A stretch of 64,000 nt of DNA from Halobacillus dabanensis (GTDB lineage Bacteria > Bacillota > Bacilli > Bacillales > Halobacillaceae): contig NZ_FOSB01000003.1 of the NCBI RefSeq assembly GCF_900114165.1, positions 270,207 to 334,206 on the forward strand, in the 5' to 3' direction. The notes beneath the pieces are model-generated. The model was not told the DNA's origin. It did not search any database and saw only the letters and a list, made by a program, of their open reading frames with translations. Positions 58,735-64,000 of this stretch are shown in pieces (within the stretch, counting starts at the first letter, position 1; every line of letters starts with the position of its first letter). A program made the translations under genes and the position numbers.

Positions 58735-59835
58735 ATGGAAGTACGCTGGGAGGTGAACGGTTTGTGGATCACAATCGCTGCTATGACATTAACTCTCGTC
58801 CTTTTTTGGCATAAAATATCTTTTCCCTTTGAACAATGTAAGAATACAAAGATGTACACAATTATCATACCAGCTCGCAATGAGGCAGAGAACTTGAATC
58901 GGTTGCTTCCATCATTATTATCTTCTCCTTCTCCCAATCGAGAAGTGATTGTCGTGGATGATGATTCTGAGGACGGGACAAAACGTGTAGCGGAGTCTTA
59001 TGGTGTGAAAGTGGTGCAGAATCCACCGCTGCCCAAAGATTGGATGGGCAAGTCATGGGCGTGTTATAACGGAGCAAAAGTGGCGAATGGTCAAACACTT
59101 ATGTTCCTCGATGCCGATACATGGTTCGTGGAAGATGGGGCCGAGCGATTGATGCAAGTATTTGAACAAAAAGGTTCAGCAGCTGTAATGACCATCCACC
59201 CCTATCACGAGATGCGTTCCTTTCGGGAGAAATTATCTGCCGTGTTCCATTTAGTCGTCATTGCTTCCTCAGGAATTACAGCGGTTTTCAAGAGTGAAAA
59301 AGGAGGGTTTGGCCCCTGTTTGATCATTGATCAAAAAACGTATTGGGAGCTGGACGGACACCGATCGATCCGGAGTGATATCGTCGAACACCTGGCTTTT
59401 GTAAGGCGTGCAGCTGTGAAAGGTTTTCCTACGTATGCTTATAGTGGTCGTGAGGTATTGAAGATGAGAATGTATGAAGCGAATGTGAAAAATGTCATCA
59501 AGGGGTGGGGGAAAAGTTTCGCAACTGGAGCCACTACAGCATCCCCCTGGTTTTCGCTTGCAAATATATTTTGGATTACTGCTGTCGTCTCTTTTTTGAT
59601 CAACTTGCCTGATCTAGGGTGGTGGGGGCTTATTGGGTACCTGTTCCTCGTCGTTTGGTTGTACCGGATTTTAATAGATATCGGTTGTTTCCGCTGGTAT
59701 GATGCGGTGATTTTCCCTGTACATTTTGTCTTTTTTGTAGGTGTCTTCTCTTACTCCTTGGTCACTTCATTTTTTCTCAAGCAAACCACCTGGAAAGGGC
59801 GGACGATCGCCAATAAGAAAAGGAGATCGTCCTAG
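58735..59835 (+). CDS. Family 2 glycosyltransferase, CrtQ-like (4,4'-diaponeurosporenoate glucosyltransferase)
   Basis: A 366-residue membrane-bound glycosyltransferase. An N-terminal span, then the GT2 fold with Ile-Ile-Pro-Ala-Arg-Asn-Glu, Val-Val-Asp-Asp-Asp-Ser and Phe-Leu-Asp-Ala-Asp-Thr (DxD), and two or three C-terminal spans. The layout and the adjacency to a CrtO-like acyltransferase match staphylococcal CrtQ, which glucosylates the C30 carotenoid acid in staphyloxanthin synthesis. In Halobacillus the pigments are similar glucosyl esters. The identity is by context and is not proven. The ATG at 58735 follows GGAGAGGTGA. Confidence 0.75.
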   Translation: MEVRWEVNGLWITIAAMTLTLVLFWHKISFPFEQCKNTKMYTIIIPARNEAENLNRLLPSLLSSPSPNREVIVVDDDSEDGTKRVAESYGVKVVQNPPLPKDWMGKSWACYNGAKVANGQTLMFLDADTWFVEDGAERLMQVFEQKGSAAVMTIHPYHEMRSFREKLSAVFHLVVIASSGITAVFKSEKGGFGPCLIIDQKTYWELDGHRSIRSDIVEHLAFVRRAAVKGFPTYAYSGREVLKMRMYEANVKNVIKGWGKSFATGATTASPWFSLANIFWITAVVSFLINLPDLGWWGLIGYLFLVVWLYRILIDIGCFRWYDAVIFPVHFVFFVGVFSYSLVTSFFLKQTTWKGRTIANKKRRSS

Positions 59836-60278
59836 TGCTCATTAATATCATTTTATTGTTATGTATTCATCTGGGGGTAAGTGGTCTTGTCTCTATCGTT
59901 CCGCGATCATTTGTTGCAAACTTTCGGTGGTTATATCGATTGAAAAACTGGGAGCGAAACGGGCGTGTGTATGAGCGGCTGGGCGTCAAAGTGTGGAAAG
60001 GGCGTTTGCCGGAGGCGCGGAAATGGTTCCGTCGCGAGAAGACAGTGGCACAAATTAGGAAAATGGAATATTTATATATATTCGAGTGGCAGACGAACCG
60101 CTCGGAATTATCGCACTGGCTGCAAATGCTGCCGGCTCCGTTATTCTTTTTATTCAATCCTCCATGGGCAGGTTGGGTGATGGTGGCTTATGCGATCCTG
60201 TTCAATTGCCCTTTCATTATGGTGCAAAGGTACAATCGTGCGAGAGTGGAGCAGGTAAAGCAGAAGAGGCGGAGTTAG
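59835..60278 (+). CDS. CrtO-like glycosyl-diaponeurosporenoate acyltransferase
   Basis: A 147-residue membrane protein. Leu-Lys-Asn-Trp-Glu-Arg-Asn-Gly-Arg-Val-Tyr-Glu-Arg-Leu-Gly-Val and Trp-Lys-Gly-Arg-Leu-Pro-Glu-Ala resemble the CrtO acyltransferase of S. aureus, which adds a fatty acid to the glucosyl carotenoid. A Glu near residue 90 and His in Leu-Ser-His-Trp fit the family. The GTG start overlaps the stop of the glycosyltransferase gene by one base, so both are one operon. The other carotenoid genes (crtM, crtN types) are not in the window. Confidence 0.75.
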   Translation: MLINIILLLCIHLGVSGLVSIVPRSFVANFRWLYRLKNWERNGRVYERLGVKVWKGRLPEARKWFRREKTVAQIRKMEYLYIFEWQTNRSELSHWLQMLPAPLFFLFNPPWAGWVMVAYAILFNCPFIMVQRYNRARVEQVKQKRRS

Positions 60279-60349
60279 ATAGATTTATCTTATTGACGTA
60301 TTAGTGGTTTTTTGTGCTGAAATAAAGAATCGGAATATTGATGCAACCC

Positions 60350-60378
60350 CCTGATCATAGATGGTGATCAGGTTTTTT
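60350..60378 (+). terminator. Terminator after the carotenoid-finishing operon
   Basis: A perfect 8-bp stem (CCTGATCA / TGATCAGG) with a 7-base loop and six T residues. Confidence 0.9.
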
Positions 60379-60463
60379 ATTTGGATGAAAAAGGAAGGTT
60401 TTTAGCAAAAAATGGCGAATTTTAAATGGAGCGATAATAGAGGGTGAAAAGGAGCAGGAAGTT

Positions 60464-61342
60464 GTGGAATATCTATTTATTGTATTAATCGTTGTGATTA
60501 TAGCAAGCATAATGGTTTACCAAAGTTCAGCATTAAAAGGCATGCATTCTATACATGAACAACGGATTTTTCCTGAAGAGGTGCGGAATATTCTACTGGA
60601 AAAGATGTCTGTGGATGTGGAGCTGATGAAAGCCGAGCGGGAAGACGTTAAAGTCACATTATCGGGCGGGGTGAAAGGGAAAGACCAAGATCGGTTCCAT
60701 TTAGAAACGAACCATGAGGGTGAAGACCTTCGGATTGAAGTAATCGAAAAAGATACCCGGTTCGGTGTGGGACTTTGGAAAAATGTAACCCTTCAAGTGG
60801 AAATTCCTCAAGAAAGGTTAGGATCTTTAATGGTCCGTACATCATCGGGAGATATCGATGTGAAAGGAGTGAGCACAAGTCACTCGACATACGAGTCCAG
60901 TTCAGGAGATCTGACAATTCAAGGTTTGGAACACACGAACATGAAAATCCAGACTTCCAGCGGAGATGTATTTCTGAACCGTGTACAGAGTAATCATGCT
61001 CAAATATCCACAGGGAGCGGGGAAGTGATTGGGGAGCACTTTGATCCAGGAACGGGTGTGTTTGAAACATCCTCGGGGGAAATATCTATCAAGTCTAAAA
61101 GATTGTCAGGGGATATGAAAGCCTCTACATCCAGTGGAGATTTTAATTTTATAGTAGAGGAACCACCAGATTCTGTTTCTGTTGATTTTCAATCTAATTC
61201 CGGCGAGGTGGATGTGGTGTTAGAGGGAATGGATTTTGAAGTGAGGAAGAACCATGAAGTACTTGGCAAAAAGGCAGAAGGTAAAGTTTCCGTAGTCGCT
61301 GAATCGAGCTCGGGGGATCTACTGGTGAGGGGAAATGAATGA
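60464..61342 (+). CDS. Membrane-anchored beta-repeat protein (DUF4097-like)
   Basis: A 292-residue protein with one N-terminal span (residues ~2-18) and then repeats of a Ser-Ser-Gly-Asp/Glu motif about every 20 residues. I count at least eight (for instance Thr-Ser-Ser-Gly-Asp-Ile, Ser-Ser-Ser-Gly-Asp-Leu, Thr-Gly-Ser-Gly-Glu-Val). This is the beta-helix pattern of DUF4097 proteins such as YvlB, found with envelope-stress genes. The repeats face outside if the N-terminal anchor is cleaved or reversed. The start is GTG with AAAAGGAG upstream. It overlaps the next gene by 8 bp, so the two are coupled. Confidence 0.82.
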   Translation: MEYLFIVLIVVIIASIMVYQSSALKGMHSIHEQRIFPEEVRNILLEKMSVDVELMKAEREDVKVTLSGGVKGKDQDRFHLETNHEGEDLRIEVIEKDTRFGVGLWKNVTLQVEIPQERLGSLMVRTSSGDIDVKGVSTSHSTYESSSGDLTIQGLEHTNMKIQTSSGDVFLNRVQSNHAQISTGSGEVIGEHFDPGTGVFETSSGEISIKSKRLSGDMKASTSSGDFNFIVEEPPDSVSVDFQSNSGEVDVVLEGMDFEVRKNHEVLGKKAEGKVSVVAESSSGDLLVRGNE

Positions 61343-61868
61343 ACTTTATGAGCGTATGAAAAACGGGACACCTAAACAGCGGCAGGCCTATAAAGTCATT
61401 GGGAATTTGCACGTCCTTGAGGATTTCAACTCCTATCAACCTGTTATTTGTGGAACAATTCCCATTGGACTGGATGTAAAGGATTCCGATATTGATATCA
61501 TAATGGAAGTTTATGATTGTCTATCATTCGAAAGGAGACTGCTTGCGTATTTTGGTGATTTGGACGGCTTTTCTATGAAAAAGAAAAGCATCAGAAACCG
61601 ACCAGTTGTAAAAGCGAATTTTCATTTTCAAGGCTTCCAGTTTGAACTATTTGGCCAACCTCAGCCAGTAGGTCAGCAAAATGCCTATGTTCATATGCTT
61701 ATTGAAGAAGAGTTGATGAGGAGAAATCCAAGGTTGAGAGAAGAAGTGCTCCAATTGAGGAAGAGAGGCTTTAAAACAGAACAAGCTTTTTGTGAACTAT
61801 TGGGAATCGAAGGTGATCCTTATCGGGGGTTAACCCTGTATGGGGAAGAGATGAATTTAAAACGGTAG
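61335..61868 (+). CDS. DUF4269 domain protein (nucleotidyltransferase-like)
   Basis: A 177-residue protein with Gly-Thr-Ile-Pro-Ile-Gly-Leu-Asp-Val-Lys-Asp-Ser-Asp-Ile-Asp-Ile at residues ~41-56, which resembles the Gly-Ser/Asp-x-Asp core of nucleotidyltransferases. A Phe-Glu-Leu-Phe-Gly-Gln segment holds the third acidic residue. The family function is not established. It is translationally coupled to the repeat-protein gene. Confidence 0.87.
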   Translation: MNELYERMKNGTPKQRQAYKVIGNLHVLEDFNSYQPVICGTIPIGLDVKDSDIDIIMEVYDCLSFERRLLAYFGDLDGFSMKKKSIRNRPVVKANFHFQGFQFELFGQPQPVGQQNAYVHMLIEEELMRRNPRLREEVLQLRKRGFKTEQAFCELLGIEGDPYRGLTLYGEEMNLKR

Positions 61869-61878
61869 GTGGGATAGT

Positions 61879-62067
61879 GTGTTTTTTCTGTGGTATTTTT
61901 TGCGATTCACCTTATTCTTAGTCGGAATATATTTCCTTGCATCCAGCATTTGGGAACTACGTAAAGGGACGGACAAGAAACGGTTTCTGACATCGGTGGT
62001 AGCAGGAGCCGGATTGTTGGCTGTCAGTTATTCTTTTTTACAGATCCTTCGTTTATTCCCCTATTAG
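61879..62067 (+). CDS. Small two-span membrane protein, 62 aa
   Basis: A 62-residue protein with two hydrophobic segments (about residues 3-22 and 38-58) around a Lys-rich loop. The GTG start follows GGTAGGTGGGA at good spacing. It lies 10 bp after the DUF4269 gene, so it belongs to the same transcript. Unknown family. Confidence 0.6.
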   Translation: MFFLWYFLRFTLFLVGIYFLASSIWELRKGTDKKRFLTSVVAGAGLLAVSYSFLQILRLFPY

Positions 62068-62151
62068 GCGATGGATTAAATTCAATTCCTTATGACTTTT
62101 TGAAACGTAATTCTTAAGGGATCGTAGAAAAGGTATACCGTTTAATGGAGG

Positions 62152-62836
62152 ATGAGGAAATTCAAGAGTCTGCATGATGGTTTTTTATAATAATCCTGGC
62201 TTTGCTTGTTGGTTGTGGGGGAGGGAAAGAGGAAGGAGCTCATGTCCCGGACCATGATTTAAAGTCGCTTACTTACAAAGGCCAAAACTTTGAAATAATT
62301 ACATAGGAAGAGGAATTTAAAGATTACCTCACAAATTAGGAGATACGGTTGATCTAAATGCTATGTATCATTCAAGCGTATTGGAGTCATTACGCACACA
62401 AGCCTTCGGAGATGAAAGAGGATATTCACTGGTGAGTGCGAATGATTGGCATTTTACTCCACCGGAAAATAAAGAATCGCTGGAGAAAACTCTATCCTAT
62501 CTTACAGAGAATCAGGATTTTATGTTAGAAACGATCAAAAACGGGATCCAGGATTTAGATGATCTATGCAGATGTGAAAAGCCGTTCAACAGAGCCGTTA
62601 AGAGGTGTTATAAAAAGGGGACAGTGGAAATTTTTCTAAACCATTTAGATTCTACAGACCCGGTCGTCCATGGAGATTTTCAAATCGGTTATCCTGGCGA
62701 AGGGATTCCGGAATTAGCGATGTACCGGATCGGTTATCAAATTGTAAAAGGTTATATCAAGGAAAATCCGGATGCTATGCTTGAAGAATGGACGAACATC
62801 TCTTCAGAGGAAATGCTCGAAGAGAGTCCTTTCTGA
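62152..62836 (+). pseudogene. Lipoprotein with at least three lesions
   Basis: Reading across frames gives a lipoprotein of about 227 residues: Met-Arg-Lys-Phe-Lys-Ser, a lipobox Leu-Leu-Val-Gly-Cys, a Gly/Glu linker, and a C-terminal region of about 157 aa that stays open from 62363 to 62836 (with Cys-Arg-Cys and Gly-Tyr-Gln-Ile motifs). The breaks are a one-base loss in a T run at 62181-62186, an in-frame TAG at 62304-62306, and a one-base loss near 62336-62337. The nonsense codon makes a purely technical cause less likely here. The function is unknown. Confidence 0.6.
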
Positions 62837-62896
62837 AGAGGATTTAGAGGATGAAATTGGCAACCTGGAAATTTAATATGATGATGGGTGTTTTCT

Positions 62897-63154
62897 ATGA
62901 AAAAGATTTTTGAAACGATTTATGACGGCCATACGATTACAGTGGAAAATACTTGGTTCCATGGCGAACGGCTATATATGAATGGGCAGTTACAGGATGA
63001 GAGGTTGGGTCTTGCGTTAAGAGGGACGTTAACTGGTGAATTGAAATATGACAATGGGGAAACAAAACCAGTGAAGGTGACGCTCGGTGGGATATTGAGG
63101 ATACACTGTAGAATATTTATCGACCATTCCTTAATAATCCCTGGTATTCGCTGA
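62897..63154 (+). CDS. Small soluble beta-rich protein of unknown function
   Basis: An 85-residue protein with alternating Thr/Val/Leu patterns (Thr-Ile-Thr-Val-Glu-Asn-Thr-Trp, Gly-Thr-Leu-Thr-Gly-Glu-Leu) that look like a small beta barrel, and one Cys near residue 75. The ATG at 62897 is used; GGGTG lies upstream. No family is recognised. Confidence 0.5.
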   Translation: MKKIFETIYDGHTITVENTWFHGERLYMNGQLQDERLGLALRGTLTGELKYDNGETKPVKVTLGGILRIHCRIFIDHSLIIPGIR

Positions 63155-63160
63155 TTTTAC

Positions 63161-63349
63161 GTGTTGGATTCCTGGTGGCAAATGGTGAAGGCTGATTTTT
63201 TATATGGACAGGAGTCCTGTAGTTTTTGTGGTCGGGAACATGAAGTAACTCTGCCTACTCGGTTTGTTGTTACAGGAAGGACGATTTGTCCGTTTATGAT
63301 TTTTGCATTGTTTCATACACCTTTTCAAGACTCTTCCCTGAATATTTAG
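63161..63349 (+). CDS. Weakly supported small frame with a zinc-ribbon-like motif
   Basis: A 62-codon frame holding Ser-Cys-Ser-Phe-Cys-Gly-Arg-Glu-His (a half zinc-ribbon C-x2-C with a nearby His) and an aromatic tail. The TTG start lacks a ribosome-binding site, so it may be a fragment of a gene whose start is lost or shifted. Confidence 0.25.
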   Translation: MLDSWWQMVKADFLYGQESCSFCGREHEVTLPTRFVVTGRTICPFMIFALFHTPFQDSSLNI

Positions 63350-63442
63350 TTGTTCTGTTTATAGGAGTGAAGGGGTAATTTTGACCCTTTTAGTTACAGA
63401 TATCAAAGTGGTTTCAAAGTGAAGATAAGGAAGGGGGATATA

Positions 63443-63817
63443 TTGAAGAGAAGTGTGATAGCTAAGATTTTCCTTGTTATCATTGGGGTGCTATTATTTT
63501 CCTTTTCCATTGATATGCCTGTCCTTGGTTACAAAAAACTAGAGGTGAAAGAGGAAGGCGGGTATGAAATAATCTCTTATCGTTTCTACGGAGAGGCAAT
63601 TACACGGGAAGCATCTGAAGGTGATTCCAATGAAGCGTTGGACATTTTTCAAAAACAAAGGAGAATCCAACATTTACAGGCAGGAATTTTGTTTTTTTCC
63701 ATAACGTCTCTAGCATTATGGTGGGCGAGAGAGGGACAAAAGTGGATATATGGGAGTGCCATACTAAGTGTGCTGCTCTTAGTGATTGATGTCCTATTGG
63801 TTTATAAGTTTCATTAG
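63443..63817 (+). CDS. Membrane protein of unknown function
   Basis: A 124-residue protein with an N-terminal hydrophobic segment (residues ~7-27), an extracellular-looking polar segment with Arg-Phe-Tyr-Gly-Glu-Ala, and two hydrophobic segments near residues 80-120. The start is TTG at 63443 with AAGGAAGGGGG upstream. Not recognised. Confidence 0.6.
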   Translation: MKRSVIAKIFLVIIGVLLFSFSIDMPVLGYKKLEVKEEGGYEIISYRFYGEAITREASEGDSNEALDIFQKQRRIQHLQAGILFFSITSLALWWAREGQKWIYGSAILSVLLLVIDVLLVYKFH

Positions 63818-63836
63818 ATATCGGGGGAGGGATGTT

Positions 63837-64000
63837 TTGCGATTTTTCATAGGAATTGTCCCACCAAAGGATTATAAACAAAGAGTGATAGATTTTCAAA
63901 ACCAATGGAAGTTCCATGAAAAACAAACAGTAGTCGAGCCGCATATTACTTTGAAAGCTCAGAGCGGGTTGACTCCAGACCAGAATTGGATGAGTAAGGT
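63837..64000 (+). CDS. thpR: 2'-5' RNA ligase family protein, N-terminal part (ThpR-like)
   Basis: The start of a gene that runs off the right edge. The first residues after the TTG start give Arg-Phe-Phe-Ile-Gly-Ile and then Glu-Pro-His-Ile-Thr-Leu, which holds the first His-x-Thr-x motif of 2H phosphoesterases such as ThpR, an RNA 2',3'-cyclic phosphodiesterase. The second motif would lie outside the window. GGGGGAGG lies six bases before the TTG. Confidence 0.75.
   Translation, partial: MRFFIGIVPPKDYKQRVIDFQNQWKFHEKQTVVEPHITLKAQSGLTPDQNWMSK

Overview
The window looks like a chromosomal segment of a moderately halophilic, spore-forming Bacillaceae species, close to Halobacillus or a relative. 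The reasons are the Bacillus-type Shine-Dalgarno sites (AAGGAGG-like, with frequent TTG and GTG starts), a LysM/GH18 spore-cortex type enzyme, a YjzC-like small protein, a manganese catalase, and a CrtQ/CrtO-like pair of the C30 carotenoid pathway known from staphylococci and Halobacillus. The genus is an inference. I see no rRNA, tRNA, CRISPR array, prophage or insertion sequence.

Layout. 1-10.6 kb: cell-wall and housekeeping genes (S11 D-Ala-D-Ala carboxypeptidase, polysaccharide deacetylase, a YhdT-PanF fused symporter, an esterase, an M20 amidohydrolase, a small-molecule kinase) plus several small proteins. 10.7-17.5 kb: AzoR, a broken CDF cation transporter, glutamate dehydrogenase, and an acetolactate-synthase-like/aldehyde dehydrogenase pair, with three copies of a palindromic element (TTGTATGACC / GGTCATACAA) between them. 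17.5-23.5 kb: a siderophore locus with an FhuF-like reductase divergent from two IucA/IucC synthetases and a PLP decarboxylase, and a Fur box next to the reductase. 23.7-39.7 kb: membrane proteins (TDT-like; a 1143-residue polytopic protein), an epimerase, lipoproteins, DUF families, an XRE-cupin regulator divergent from an EmrE-type exporter, GNAT enzymes and an FMN reductase. 39.7-46.6 kb: a GAF sensor kinase/response regulator pair preceded by 21-bp repeats, then a LacI regulator, sugar-binding lipoprotein and GH13 alpha-glucosidase with four cre/LacI-like operators. 46.7-52.7 kb: PspC, an ATPase, small membrane proteins, an ABC-2 export pair, VOC and GNAT proteins. 52.7-60.3 kb: cortex enzyme, Mn catalase, two alpha/beta hydrolases, and the CrtQ/CrtO-like pair. 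60.4-64 kb: a DUF4097-like repeat protein, DUF4269, a wrecked lipoprotein, and the start of a 2'-5' RNA ligase.

A pattern runs through the whole window: at least seven single-base lesions, several of them in short homopolymers, break genes that otherwise read through cleanly (CDF transporter, siderophore decarboxylase, lysozyme-like protein, two lipoproteins, a VOC protein). Clustered lesions of this type point to sequencing or assembly indels as much as to real decay, and the raw reads should be checked before any of these genes is called a pseudogene.

I did not find a clearly new multi-gene system. The items most worth following are the palindromic element, the 21-bp repeat array, the Sm-like small protein, the siderophore operon without exporter or importer, and the solute-binding protein without permeases.
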